Source: Bacteroides fragilis (lineage in GTDB: Bacteria; Bacteroidota; Bacteroidia; Bacteroidales; Bacteroidaceae). Taken from it: 64,000 nucleotides of DNA. Below are positions 42,695-51,295 of this stretch, piece after piece. Both the position numbers and the translations under genes were made by a program. Location of the stretch: positions 620,001 to 684,000 of the forward strand of contig NZ_CP018937.1 in NCBI RefSeq assembly GCF_002849695.1, in the 5' to 3' direction. The notes below the pieces were generated by a model that had not been told where the DNA came from, did not search any database, and saw only the letters and a list, made by a program, of their open reading frames with translations. The stretch's first letter is position 1. Each line of letters begins with the position of its first letter.

Positions 42695-43366
42695 ATGAAA
42701 CAGACAAGACAGGATTTCTTCACGGCAAACGGGGAAGGAATCAAAATCATGACGTTCGCGGAGTTCGCCCGGCATATCCTGCATATGGAATGCGGGGAAA
42801 GTCTGGAACTGTATGCCACTGTGAACCGGCAGACACGGGAGTGTTCCCGGCCGCTCTCTGTCAGAAAGGAACAATGGAACGGCACGCCCTTTTACCTGCT
42901 CGGCGGGCACAGGCAGGAAGTCCGTACCATCAATTTTGCGGGTCGCCCGAAAGAGGAGTTTGAAACGACCTGCCATGATGCCCTGGACAGCTACGATGCC
43001 GTGGAAAGTATCGGGGCGGTCGTGTCGAGACTGCGTGAATTATCCCCCGAAGAGCTGCATAAGCGGATTGCGGAAGAGATGAAGGCCGGCTGTAAATACC
43101 TGCTGGTCTACCGCAGCGAGGAGGAAATGGCGGCTGCACTCGACGGCAGGATATACGCCGTCAGCGACACGGACGGTAAATATCTTTGCGACCTGTACCA
43201 GCCGGATTACCTCCATTTGGAAAACGAGGGCGATATTGTGGACACCGCATCCATTCCGGACATGCGCTTCCATTCCGATTGGGCAATCGCCAACCCCACG
43301 GTACGCGACAAGGTGCTGTCCTCCCGGATGGTGATTATATATACCCACGAAACGATAACGCTATGA
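42695..43366 (+). CDS. Hypothetical protein
   Basis: 223 aa. TFAEFARHILHMECGESLELYATV, then LLGGHRQEVRTINFAGR and EELHKRIAEEMKAGCKYLLVY. The long quoted runs are separate pieces. First gene after a terminator; overlaps the next gene by 4 nt. Not recognised. Confidence 0.6.
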   Translation: MKQTRQDFFTANGEGIKIMTFAEFARHILHMECGESLELYATVNRQTRECSRPLSVRKEQWNGTPFYLLGGHRQEVRTINFAGRPKEEFETTCHDALDSYDAVESIGAVVSRLRELSPEELHKRIAEEMKAGCKYLLVYRSEEEMAAALDGRIYAVSDTDGKYLCDLYQPDYLHLENEGDIVDTASIPDMRFHSDWAIANPTVRDKVLSSRMVIIYTHETITL

Positions 43367-43713
43367 TAGAAATTGGCAAAAGGATAGAAACGCCGGAAGG
43401 TGTATTCTATGAACTGGAATACGGAGGGGAAGGAAACATCTACAAGAACGAGGATGCCTTTCTCTACCGCCCCGATGAAGTGTGCTATATACCTGAATAC
43501 GCGGCAGAAGACCATGAGGGCTGGCGTGTACCGGAGAGCAGTAACGGCTGTTTCACGCATAACTCACTGCTCGCCCTGTGCAAGGGTAATGAAGAGGTGT
43601 GCCAGGACCTGTTTTACAGCCTTGAATGGACGTATCCGACCACCTTGCTGGAAGAATGGGACTCGAACGGCTATTTCGATGATATCGGGGGCTGGTATGA
43701 CGATAACGGTTAA
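43363..43713 (+). CDS. Small acidic hypothetical protein
   Basis: 116 aa from the ATG at 43363 (4-nt overlap). RIETPEGVFYELEYGGEGN, then YIPEYAAEDHEGWRVPE and TTLLEEWDSNGYFDDIGG. Acidic, Tyr/Trp-rich. Not recognised. Confidence 0.6.
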   Translation: MIEIGKRIETPEGVFYELEYGGEGNIYKNEDAFLYRPDEVCYIPEYAAEDHEGWRVPESSNGCFTHNSLLALCKGNEEVCQDLFYSLEWTYPTTLLEEWDSNGYFDDIGGWYDDNG

Positions 43714-44034
43714 ATGGAACGGTACATCATGGACAGGAAATACAGAATTACATACTCGAGGAAGATCACGAACAAGACCCCAAGCTATATATTGGGCCTG
43801 CGGGCGCATCTGAAAGGCGTCTTCCCTGAAACGGAACGGTACGGCAAGGAAGAATTCGACCACGTGCTTCATTGCATCAGCTCGTTCATTGATGATTTTA
43901 CCTTCAAGGTACGCAATTCCCGATACCGGGGCAATATCCTGAAAAGGACTATCCGGAACGACTGCCTGGAAGTCTTCAGCCTGGGTGACGGGAAAGTGAT
44001 ACTGACCGTCTCCTTTACCCTGCTGGAAACATGA
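43714..44034 (+). CDS. Small basic hypothetical protein
   Basis: 106 aa beginning at the base after the previous stop; MDRKY at 43729 is an alternative start. KYRITYSRKITNKTPSYIL and an amphipathic helix, then RNSRYRGNILKRTIRN. Not recognised. Confidence 0.55.
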   Translation: MERYIMDRKYRITYSRKITNKTPSYILGLRAHLKGVFPETERYGKEEFDHVLHCISSFIDDFTFKVRNSRYRGNILKRTIRNDCLEVFSLGDGKVILTVSFTLLET

Positions 44035-44044
44035 AACCAATAAC

Positions 44045-44470
44045 ATGACAGATATGGATAAAATACAGAAAGACAATGCGGAGCCGGGTAAAGCCCCGGA
44101 CAAAATGAGTGCCGACGAGCTGCACCTGTTCGCCGTCCAGTACGCCTTTATCGACGAACGGCTGCACGAGGCCGGGCAGGCCATGCTGAAATTCATGCTC
44201 GAATTTCTAAAACGATACGGCCGCGTATCGCTCGGCCTCACGGAAGAGGAGGAACTCGATGACAACAACTTCCCTGTCACGACAACCCTGTACGGGAAGC
44301 ACGACACGCCCCGTATTAAACTCACCGACGTATACCTGACAAACGGGCAATACCTTCATGCCGACGGAATAGATGCAGAAACCGGTGAGAAACGGAGCGG
44401 TTTTTACATATACAGTGAGCAGTATGCCGATATCTTTCAGTTTATCGGCTACGCCTCCCAAATGAATTGA
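44045..44470 (+). CDS. Hypothetical protein
   Basis: 141 aa. Helix LHLFAVQYAFIDERLHEAGQ followed by LKRYGRVSLGLTEEEELDD and a beta-rich end. Not recognised. Confidence 0.55.
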   Translation: MTDMDKIQKDNAEPGKAPDKMSADELHLFAVQYAFIDERLHEAGQAMLKFMLEFLKRYGRVSLGLTEEEELDDNNFPVTTTLYGKHDTPRIKLTDVYLTNGQYLHADGIDAETGEKRSGFYIYSEQYADIFQFIGYASQMN

Positions 44471-44503
44471 CAATCGAATGAATAACCATAAAACCAAGCA
44501 TCG

Positions 44504-45022
44504 ATGAACAGCATTGAAAATTTACAGACTGCAATCCGCAATATCCTGACGAGCAACCGCCTTACGGAACTCTGTCTGGGAGAACCCGGCGAACTGGAGG
44601 ATCCCACCTATATCATCTGGTATGACAGGCACTGTGAGCCTAACGAAGACCCGGTATTGAAGGTTTGCCTTGAAGATGAGGGCATTGCCGTTGAGGTCGA
44701 AGCCCGTAGTTTCGGGAACACGATAACCGTCTACGATTATGACATAGACCGTATTGAATGGTGGGAAGGCATTCATGCCAATATTCTGGAAGTACTGGAA
44801 CGTGACGGCAAGCGTCGATGTCCGGCCTGTGGCAGGACGGTCAAGGGGAAGCAGCGGTATTGCGGTACCGGATGTCGTGATTTCATGATTCCCGGACCGA
44901 CAGTAGAACAGGTGGCGGAAAAAGCCAACCGGAATATCCGCAAGCTGGCAAGCCTTGCCGCCGGAAAGGACAAGGCGTACCGGAAACGGCTGATAGAGAA
45001 ATATACCGTCGGCCTGTCATAG
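44504..45022 (+). CDS. Hypothetical protein with zinc finger
   Basis: 172 aa. N-terminal 100 residues form an acidic alpha/beta domain (IRNILTSNRLTELCLGEPGE); residues 105-125 are a CPACGRTVKGKQRYCGTGC zinc finger; the C-terminus is basic and helical (KANRNIRKLASLAAGKDKAY). A nucleic-acid-binding role is plausible. Confidence 0.6.
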   Translation: MNSIENLQTAIRNILTSNRLTELCLGEPGELEDPTYIIWYDRHCEPNEDPVLKVCLEDEGIAVEVEARSFGNTITVYDYDIDRIEWWEGIHANILEVLERDGKRRCPACGRTVKGKQRYCGTGCRDFMIPGPTVEQVAEKANRNIRKLASLAAGKDKAYRKRLIEKYTVGLS

Positions 45023-45055
45023 GCCGGCTTTGTTACACTAATAATATACGATACA

Positions 45056-45235
45056 ATGGCAACAAGAACCATTTACCTGACTGTACGGCTTGATATCGAC
45101 AACCCGAAAGTCGATGAAATAACTGACGAAGAGGTTGACGAAATCATCAGCGAAATAGATTACGAATTCAAAAAATACGGGGATTATGAAATCGACACGG
45201 AAATCTGCGGACGAAATGACGAGGATGGTCTTTAG
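45056..45235 (+). CDS. Small acidic hypothetical protein (59 aa)
   Basis: Starts MATRTIYLTVRLDIDNPKVD and continues with a dense acidic helix (TDEEVDEIISEIDYEFKKYG). Fully open between two genes and overlapping the next one by 20 nt. Too acidic to bind DNA; may mimic it. Confidence 0.55.
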   Translation: MATRTIYLTVRLDIDNPKVDEITDEEVDEIISEIDYEFKKYGDYEIDTEICGRNDEDGL

Positions 45236-45512
45236 ACGCTATCCCGACGGACAGGTCATCGCCCTGTTCCCGGACATACCGTGGAGCGGACGGCGGGGTG
45301 AGGCAACCTCCTACATGCACGTCGGCCAGCATGGCGCGGCGGATTACAGCCATGTCGTCGCCACGACCAAACCGGTAACGGAAAAGGAATATGCCGGCCT
45401 GCTGGATGAATTGAGGCAGACCGGCTATGACAATATGAGAATTGTAAAACGGGCAAAAATTCAGAACTATGAACAAAGATATAGAAAGGACAATACTTGC
45501 AGGCCATTATGA
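45216..45512 (+). CDS. Small hypothetical protein
   Basis: 98 aa if started at the ATG at 45216 (MTRMVFRRYPDGQVIALFP); an ATG at 45186 would overlap the preceding gene by 50 nt. GDIPW-like segment FPDIPWSGRRGEATSYMH resembles small phage proteins of unknown role. Overlaps the next gene by 44 nt, one of the longest overlaps here. Confidence 0.55.
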   Translation: MTRMVFRRYPDGQVIALFPDIPWSGRRGEATSYMHVGQHGAADYSHVVATTKPVTEKEYAGLLDELRQTGYDNMRIVKRAKIQNYEQRYRKDNTCRPL

Positions 45513-45843
45513 AGGCAGCCTTGATTTCCGGAAGGGACAGGGCAAAGATGAAATTACAGCTATGGAACCGGCCCTGCGCGGACCTGGAAACGCTGCGGAA
45601 ACGGCGGACGGGATTGTGGCGACAACACCTGAACCTGACGATGAGAATGTCCGCCGCTGCGACCATTGCGGGAAACCCATGAAAGAAGGATATTATCTGG
45701 GCGGGGAATTCGCCTGTTCCGACGAGTGCGCGCTCGCCCTTTACCACGGGGACAAGGCTCAGATGGACGAAGACCTGAGCCACGCGGACGAAGCGGACGG
45801 AGAGTGTTACTGGACGGAATGGGATTCCGTTTACTTTGATTGA
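45469..45843 (+). CDS. Small zinc-finger protein
   Basis: 124 aa. First 60 residues look disordered. Residues 64-88 are a treble-clef-like finger, CDHCGKPMKEGYYLGGEF then ACSDECA. Acidic end. Not recognised further. Confidence 0.55.
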   Translation: MNKDIERTILAGHYEGSLDFRKGQGKDEITAMEPALRGPGNAAETADGIVATTPEPDDENVRRCDHCGKPMKEGYYLGGEFACSDECALALYHGDKAQMDEDLSHADEADGECYWTEWDSVYFD

Positions 45844-45855
45844 AATACCGGGGCA

Positions 45856-46071
45856 ATGAGAAAATTTGAAAAAGGACAAAAAGTCTTCTGGAATGACCCT
45901 GCCGGTGAAACTTTCGGGGAATACAAGGTCTATGATGCCTTTGAAGAGAGATATGCGGACCTCACAGACGAAGATTTGGAAGCTCTGGAGGAATTCGACG
46001 ACCGCATCATCCTGATCGGTGACGGGGTAAGTGAGGCGGAAGTCTACGCAGCCGAACTTGAAATCCTGTAA
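45856..46071 (+). CDS. Small SH3-like protein, paralogue of next gene
   Basis: 71 aa. KFEKGQKVFWNDPAGETFGEY shares its pattern with the start of the 46109 product (KKGQKVWWDDPAREKSGEY). Ends in an acidic IGDGVSEAEVYAAELEIL. An SH3-like barrel is likely from the pattern. Confidence 0.55.
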   Translation: MRKFEKGQKVFWNDPAGETFGEYKVYDAFEERYADLTDEDLEALEEFDDRIILIGDGVSEAEVYAAELEIL

Positions 46072-46108
46072 GGAATTCATTTCAGGAACAAGAATAATAG
46101 AATATCAA

Positions 46109-46591
46109 ATGACAACGACCATCAAAAAAGGACAAAAAGTGTGGTGGGACGATCCCGCCCGAGAAAAATCCGGCGAGTACGATGTGCTTGCCGTAGATTA
46201 CGTCAAAAATATCGTGAAAATAGGTGACGGAAAGGAGACTTTCGAGTTGCCGTCGGAACACGTGGAGATTGCCTGTCCGGTATCGGAAGAAGACCGGTTG
46301 CAGCTTGACAAACTGGGCCAACATTACCGTATGCTGGAAAAAGACATGCTGGAACTGATGCGGAAAATCGTCTCCCGTTTCGATGACGGGGAGTTTTCCG
46401 TCGAGGGGTATTCCGTACAGGTTTGCGACGAGGACCATGACCCCTGCTGCGTTTACGGTTTTACGGTGGACAACGGGGAATTGTATGCCGAACTGGATTA
46501 CGAAAGCGGGGATATCCGCAAGGTTCCGGCCAAGGATTTACACACCGGGGCACTCTTTGAGGCTTTCTGTGAATTGGTCGAAAATCTATAA
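46109..46591 (+). CDS. SH3-like N-terminal domain protein
   Basis: 160 aa from the ATG at 46109. Residues 1-50 repeat the fold of the 45856 product, including IGDGKETFELPSEHVEI; the rest is a helix (QHYRMLEKDMLELMRKIVS) and a beta-rich domain. Function unknown. Confidence 0.6.
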   Translation: MTTTIKKGQKVWWDDPAREKSGEYDVLAVDYVKNIVKIGDGKETFELPSEHVEIACPVSEEDRLQLDKLGQHYRMLEKDMLELMRKIVSRFDDGEFSVEGYSVQVCDEDHDPCCVYGFTVDNGELYAELDYESGDIRKVPAKDLHTGALFEAFCELVENL

Positions 46592-46599
46592 AACATCTC

Positions 46600-47304
46600 A
46601 TGAAAGAACTCTATATTAAAAATCTTTGTATCGAGATTACCCGGCGCTGCAACATGTGCTGTGCCCACTGCATGCGAGGAGATGCCGAGCCCGTGGATAT
46701 CCCTTTGAAACATATAAGCAACCTGCTGCGGCATGTCAGGCATATCCACCATTTCAACATCACGGGCGGCGAGCCTTCGCTTAACGTCCGGGCCATCCGC
46801 CATATCCTTGATCGGGTACGCGCCTACGGCATTACTGTCAATGACTTTTATATCGTAACCAACGGCTCTGCCACATCCCGTTCGGAGGAATTCATAGAAG
46901 CCTGTGCCGCGCTGTACGAGTACCAGGAGGAAAAGGAGCAGGACTCCGGCCACATGCTCGAAATGAGCGACGACCGTTTCCATGATCCGGCAGAGCATGC
47001 CGCCACGCTCGCGGCACTTTCCCCGTATCCCTTTTTCGGAGTCAGGGGACAGGCCGAACGGATCTTCCTTTTCCGGGAAGGTCGCAGTACGGAGGGACAT
47101 CCGAATCCCGTTCATAGGATTTACCTTACGGAGGAGAACTACGTTTATGGCGATCTCTGTCTCAATGCCGAAGGCATGATTCTCTCCAACGGTGACCTGA
47201 GCTATGCCCGCCAGCGGGAACATGCCCTGTGTCCTTGCGGAAAGCTCATGAAATATCTCCGGAATACCCTGAAAGAGCGTAGAAAAGAAAGATTATACAA
47301 ATAA
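46600..47304 (+). CDS. Radical SAM protein
   Basis: 234 aa. The [4Fe-4S]-binding CxxxCxxC is Cys17, Cys21, Cys24 (ITRRCNMCCAHCMRG), with the SAM-contacting GGEP at 56-59 (FNITGGEPSLN). Shorter than most radical SAM barrels. Two further Cys clusters near the end (GDLCLNAEG, LCPCGKL) could bind an auxiliary cluster as in SPASM-type proteins. Substrate unknown; phage enzymes of this kind modify nucleotides, RNA or peptides. Starts 8 bp after the previous gene. Confidence 0.85.
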   Translation: MKELYIKNLCIEITRRCNMCCAHCMRGDAEPVDIPLKHISNLLRHVRHIHHFNITGGEPSLNVRAIRHILDRVRAYGITVNDFYIVTNGSATSRSEEFIEACAALYEYQEEKEQDSGHMLEMSDDRFHDPAEHAATLAALSPYPFFGVRGQAERIFLFREGRSTEGHPNPVHRIYLTEENYVYGDLCLNAEGMILSNGDLSYARQREHALCPCGKLMKYLRNTLKERRKERLYK

Positions 47305-47326
47305 ACCATTCAAAACAAAAAGACAT

Positions 47327-47782
47327 ATGATAAAGATAACCATGATTTTTGGCGAGGATGCCGTAAGAAAATATGACGAGAGCAAGGAACTGCCTTCCGA
47401 GGAATGGCTGATGGACAACGGGGGTGTCGTGGACGAGAAAGAGTTCAAAACTCTTGAAGAATATAACGCCTATGTCGCCGGGTTGAATGACGGTGACGGC
47501 TGGAGCGATTACCAGATCATACGTCATGAGGACGAACCGGAAGATACGGACACCCAGTGTGAAGAGTCAGTATGGATGCGCCTTGGTGCCACGGTAACAG
47601 GCAAGCGTGAGGAAATCGAAAAAATACTGAAAGGTCATGTGGATACGCTCGCGCAGCTGTTGGCGCGGGGAAAGTTCGAGATAAGCGGTGAAACATATAT
47701 TCCCGCAACGGTCATAGAGGAATACAATAAAGAACACCTGACCGATTTCGAGGAAAAGGATATGGATTTTCACTTGTCATAA
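47327..47782 (+). CDS. Hypothetical protein, first of a paralogous pair
   Basis: 151 aa. The first 65 residues (ITMIFGEDAVRKYDESKELP ... EEYNAYVAGLNDGDGW) align with the start of the 47801 product. The rest is an acidic helical domain. Function unknown. Confidence 0.6.
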   Translation: MIKITMIFGEDAVRKYDESKELPSEEWLMDNGGVVDEKEFKTLEEYNAYVAGLNDGDGWSDYQIIRHEDEPEDTDTQCEESVWMRLGATVTGKREEIEKILKGHVDTLAQLLARGKFEISGETYIPATVIEEYNKEHLTDFEEKDMDFHLS

Positions 47783-47800
47783 AAAACGATTGCCACGATC

Positions 47801-48268
47801 ATGATAACAGTGACACTTTTGCCCGGTAAGGACACCGTAAGCATATACAAGAAAACCGGGATCATCCCGCCGGAAGAGAATACCGCCGACTCCGGCGGTC
47901 ACGTGATAACCAGGCAATTCGGGACTGAAGCGGAATATAGGGCCTACGCAATGGCAGTGGAAGACCTGGAAGGACATAGGGGCCGGCAGATGCCGGCTCC
48001 CGTCACGAGTCCGGCACCATCATTCCGCACCGGGGATTTCGTACGCCTGACGGACGAGACGGTCGGTTCGATACGCCGAAGTTTTGGAGACGGACCAGCG
48101 GCTTACCGCAAGGAAATGCTGCTTGAAGTCATATACTTACGGCCGAGTAGCGAGAATCCGACCGTAGGGGTGCGGGATATACACGAGGACGACGTCCAGG
48201 AATTCAACGCCGTTTCCCTCCGTCCCCTGACCGCCGAAGATCTGTTGGGAATTTTCTCAACGGTATAA
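47801..48268 (+). CDS. Hypothetical protein, second of the pair
   Basis: 155 aa. VTLLPGKDTVSIYKKTGIIP ... EAEYRAYAMAVEDLEG repeats the N-terminal domain of the 47327 product; its C-terminal part (GDFVRLTDETVGSIRRSFGD) is SH3-like and different. So one domain is joined to two different partners side by side. Confidence 0.6.
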   Translation: MITVTLLPGKDTVSIYKKTGIIPPEENTADSGGHVITRQFGTEAEYRAYAMAVEDLEGHRGRQMPAPVTSPAPSFRTGDFVRLTDETVGSIRRSFGDGPAAYRKEMLLEVIYLRPSSENPTVGVRDIHEDDVQEFNAVSLRPLTAEDLLGIFSTV

Positions 48269-48290
48269 GTTCACTAATACATAGAAATGA

Positions 48291-48515
48291 ATGGCACATT
48301 ATACCTTTGAGATTTTTAAATATAAGTGGATAACCGACAAGGACGGAGATACTTATAGAGATTATATAGATGAGATGCCACACTTGATTGTAGAAGCGGA
48401 AAATTATATCGAAGCGACTTTTAAGGCACAAAAGAAATACCCGTCGGATAAATACACGCATATGCTTATAGATACGGACGTGGAAAAATGGCCTGCCGAT
48501 ATATCAATGTTTTAG
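48291..48515 (+). CDS. Small hypothetical protein
   Basis: 74 aa, start ATG at 48291; an overlapping out-of-frame ATG four bases upstream gives only seven codons. YTFEIFKYKWITDKDGD and KYPSDKYTHMLIDTDVEKW. First gene of the AT-richer tail of the cluster. Confidence 0.55.
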   Translation: MAHYTFEIFKYKWITDKDGDTYRDYIDEMPHLIVEAENYIEATFKAQKKYPSDKYTHMLIDTDVEKWPADISMF

Positions 48516-48544
48516 TTTAAATACGAACAAAAAGGAGATAAAGT

Positions 48545-48709
48545 ATGGAATCAGAAGTATTAAAAACAGGAATGAATTTAATCATGGAGAAACAGATTAT
48601 TCCCAATCCTATTTGCCCGAATGGTTGCATTTATCGATTAATACACAACAAAAGAATTAAAAATGAAAATACAAACTACAAAAATCACATTACCGCCGAT
48701 TGGCCTTGA
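48545..48709 (+). CDS. Small hypothetical protein (54 aa)
   Basis: ATG at 48545 with AAGGAG 8 nt upstream. Contains IPNPICPNGCIYRLIHNKR with a CxxxxC pair. It overlaps the following gene by 47 nt in another frame, so one of the two starts may be wrong. Confidence 0.4.
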   Translation: MESEVLKTGMNLIMEKQIIPNPICPNGCIYRLIHNKRIKNENTNYKNHITADWP

Positions 48710-48965
48710 CACACAAATTCAAGATGCAATCGAAGGCGAAAATGAAGAAACTAAGTTGGCCGTTCAGGACAAGAAAGAAAAGGTAAAAATCAATCTCAAC
48801 AGGATAGTAAGTATTAATAACTCTCCGGTACGTGAGTGTTGGATAAAAGAGGAAAATCTCCACTATTATATGGCTAATGGTAAGGGTGTTGAATATTACT
48901 TCCCTATAAAGTACGCTTCGATTGGAATTGACATTGACTCAGGACCAACGATAACTTGTTTGTGA
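48663..48965 (+). CDS. Hypothetical protein
   Basis: 100 aa, basic to neutral. ITLPPIGLDTQIQDAIEGEN, then EKVKINLNRIVSINN. Lower GC than the genes before 48 kb. Not recognised. Confidence 0.6.
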   Translation: MKIQTTKITLPPIGLDTQIQDAIEGENEETKLAVQDKKEKVKINLNRIVSINNSPVRECWIKEENLHYYMANGKGVEYYFPIKYASIGIDIDSGPTITCL

Positions 48966-48984
48966 CAAGAAACTCTCAAATGAC

Positions 48985-49341
48985 ATGAAAGAAAAAGATA
49001 TAAATAATTTAGTAATGAATAAAGATGTTTTAGTAGCACATGCCTCCGATGGAATGGGATGTGCTTATGAAAAAGAAGTAACTTCCATATCTGTATGGAT
49101 AAACGGAAAATGTAGGCACTGCGTTAATGATGAAAGTGTTTCCGCTTTACTTAAAGAGGCGAAGAAGTCCGGTAAAATTCAAATATACATCTGTGGTAAT
49201 AAGAAAATGGACGGAAATATAGATGCGTTTGGAAGTACTCCTCTGTACACTAATGGGCAATTCAGCGTAAATGAGTTGATATACAACGGAAATGCTGTTT
49301 GGTCAAGAATTAAATCAAAATCAAATAGATATGAACTGTAA
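48985..49341 (+). CDS. Hypothetical protein
   Basis: 118 aa. CAYEKEVTSISVWINGKCRHC, then KIQIYICGNKKMDGN. Clearly AT-richer than its neighbours on both sides, which suggests later arrival. Not recognised. Confidence 0.6.
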   Translation: MKEKDINNLVMNKDVLVAHASDGMGCAYEKEVTSISVWINGKCRHCVNDESVSALLKEAKKSGKIQIYICGNKKMDGNIDAFGSTPLYTNGQFSVNELIYNGNAVWSRIKSKSNRYEL

Positions 49342-49400
49342 AAAAAATCAGGCTATTACGACTTTTATTCATGGAATGCAAACGATAAACAGACACAGCC

Positions 49401-49742
49401 ATGCCATACAGAAGCACGGGAATAACCATTTGCGGGACACGGTATGACCGCAGGCAAAAACTGACACCCGAACAGCGGGCAGAGATTTTCCACCGTTACA
49501 TGACGGAAGATGTCAGTCAGCGCCAGCTGGCACGCGAGTACGGTGTAAGCCGCCGCCTGATTACGTTCATCGTGAATCCCGAAAGGGAGAAGCGTAACAG
49601 GGAGCTGCTGAATAAGCGCAAAGCGAAGGGGCTGTACAAGCCTGACCGAAAAAAGCACACTGAAATTATCCGTGAATACCGGCGCTACAAACAGAAGTTA
49701 TTCAAAGAAGGCAAAATCCAATTAAATACTGACAGAAAATGA
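49401..49742 (+). CDS. Helix-turn-helix regulator candidate
   Basis: 113 aa, very basic. Residues 20-62 (LTPEQRAEIFHRYMTEDVS then QRQLAREYGVSRRLITFIV) form a textbook homeodomain-like helix-turn-helix like those of resolvases and IS3-type transposase ends. The C-terminal half is a basic helix. Could be a local transcription regulator. Its stop overlaps the next start. Confidence 0.7.
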   Translation: MPYRSTGITICGTRYDRRQKLTPEQRAEIFHRYMTEDVSQRQLAREYGVSRRLITFIVNPEREKRNRELLNKRKAKGLYKPDRKKHTEIIREYRRYKQKLFKEGKIQLNTDRK

Positions 49743-50395
49743 AATTACAGGAAAAACAGAAAGAACTGGAACAGGAGATTATCGCCAATCTCAGGGCGAT
49801 TCCAAAAATGCCGGAGGGCTTGCTGCCCCACACGGTCTATGTCGAGGAGGAAGGCGAGGACGATGAACATCACGGCATACCGGTATATACCGCGTACAAG
49901 CTGGAAGAGATCAGGTCGGACGGGAGCTGCATGCTCTATAATCCCGACAGCCGGGAGCGTTTCCCCTGCCGTCATCTTTACGAAATCAATATCGACTGGC
50001 TGGTTACCGTCTGGGAACGGTATCTGGAACTATGCGTCGGGCAGAAACTCTGGAAACAGAACGCCGTCGCTTTCCTGAAAGAAAGCACGGATAAAACGGA
50101 GGCGGAGATCTCCGCTTTCGTGGACTCTGGCTGGGACAGATGTTCGGCTTACACGGACAACCTGAAACGATTTCTCGGGAAAGATGAGGTCAAAGAGGTG
50201 TGGGTGTTCTCTTTCCCTATGGATGATTTCGGGCGTGACGCTCCTGACAAGGAGATCATTTTCGATTACGAGAACAACCCGCATACAGAGGTTGAAAAGA
50301 TGACACCGCTGGAGTTCACGGCAAGAATCAATGACGAGATGTTCAATGACCAGGATAATTGGGTTCGGGCCATTGAACTTCCCGAGCATAAGTAA
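49739..50395 (+). CDS. Hypothetical acidic protein
   Basis: 218 aa. Coiled-coil start (LQEKQKELEQEIIANLRAIP), then GIPVYTAYKLEEIRSDGSCM and a helical C-terminus. Coupled to the helix-turn-helix gene by a 4-nt overlap. Not recognised. Confidence 0.6.
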   Translation: MKLQEKQKELEQEIIANLRAIPKMPEGLLPHTVYVEEEGEDDEHHGIPVYTAYKLEEIRSDGSCMLYNPDSRERFPCRHLYEINIDWLVTVWERYLELCVGQKLWKQNAVAFLKESTDKTEAEISAFVDSGWDRCSAYTDNLKRFLGKDEVKEVWVFSFPMDDFGRDAPDKEIIFDYENNPHTEVEKMTPLEFTARINDEMFNDQDNWVRAIELPEHK

Positions 50396-50415
50396 TAACC
50401 ACAAAACAATTTAAT

Positions 50416-50724
50416 ATGATTACCCAAAGAAATATTCAAGACGAGAACTTTGACTCTATGACTGTCAACGGTATACCGGCATTGTTCACCAATTTCAAGA
50501 TTGACCGCAATGCCGTGCCGGAAGGACTGCATGCGTATGATATCCGGGAGTCGGATGACGGCGGGCGTTTTGCGACCATTGAACCGGAGGTAATGGTAAA
50601 CCGTGCCGGAACAATCCTTACAAGAGAAAAGCTGGTCATGGGAGAAAATGGTTACGTGCGGATTGAAGAGTACGGATTTGAAGATTCCATGACACTGGAC
50701 GAATGGCTTGCAGAGTATAATTAA
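50416..50724 (+). CDS. Hypothetical protein (LPD28-like)
   Basis: 102 aa. DSMTVNGIPALFTNFKIDRN, then LHAYDIRESDDGGRFATIE and GTILTREKL follow the layout of the LPD28-type small domain of large polyvalent phage and plasmid proteins, here stand-alone. Match by pattern only. Confidence 0.6.
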   Translation: MITQRNIQDENFDSMTVNGIPALFTNFKIDRNAVPEGLHAYDIRESDDGGRFATIEPEVMVNRAGTILTREKLVMGENGYVRIEEYGFEDSMTLDEWLAEYN

Positions 50725-50728
50725 AACG

Positions 50729-51073
50729 ATGGAAACAGGTGTTAAAGAACTGACAGAAAAATACCGTAAACGTTTTGAGGCTTTTTATCATACGGAAGGA
50801 AGCAATACCGACAGAAAAGGAAGCGGGAGGAAGAGAACGGAAGAAAGTCCGAGCTTTCTAAAAGAGGTCATACGCCCGATACTTGACACGCTACCGGAAC
50901 TGTTACCGAGATATGGCCTTATCAAAACCACGGGTGATTACGCTATGTACGGAAAATATTGTCGTATTAAAGCAGGCGCTGTCCTTATTGGTGGATTTTC
51001 TATAAGCGAGAACTTGGGCTACTTTTTACACCTCTGTTCCATGGTAAGGCCTGTAGTAAAAGCCATAGGATAG
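50729..51073 (+). CDS. Small basic hypothetical protein
   Basis: 114 aa from the ATG at 50729. A basic DRKGSGRKRTEESPSFLKE stretch leads into a hydrophobic C-terminus (GAVLIGGFSISENLGYFLHL). Not recognised. Confidence 0.5.
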   Translation: METGVKELTEKYRKRFEAFYHTEGSNTDRKGSGRKRTEESPSFLKEVIRPILDTLPELLPRYGLIKTTGDYAMYGKYCRIKAGAVLIGGFSISENLGYFLHLCSMVRPVVKAIG

Positions 51074-51181
51074 ACAATATGAACAATTCGTTAAAACCAT
51101 CAGTGAGGAGTTTGAAAAAAGGAGGTGAAAATGAGAGAATAGTTCCGCTTATAAAAAGTGGGGCGAGTCCGCAATTTATTG

Positions 51182-51189
51182 TATATTTG
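51182..51189 (+). promoter_or_regulatory. -7 box before the MutS-like gene
   Basis: TATATTTGT fits the Bacteroides -7 consensus, about 105 bp before the ATG at 51296. No TTTG at the -33 place. Confidence 0.4.
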
Positions 51190-51295
51190 TCCAATAAAAA
51201 AGTCTGTATATACCTTTCGGATGAACTCCCAACAACTGAATTGGTTGCAGGTACTTTTTATGTTTGGCAGACACCAAACCATACACATATATTAT

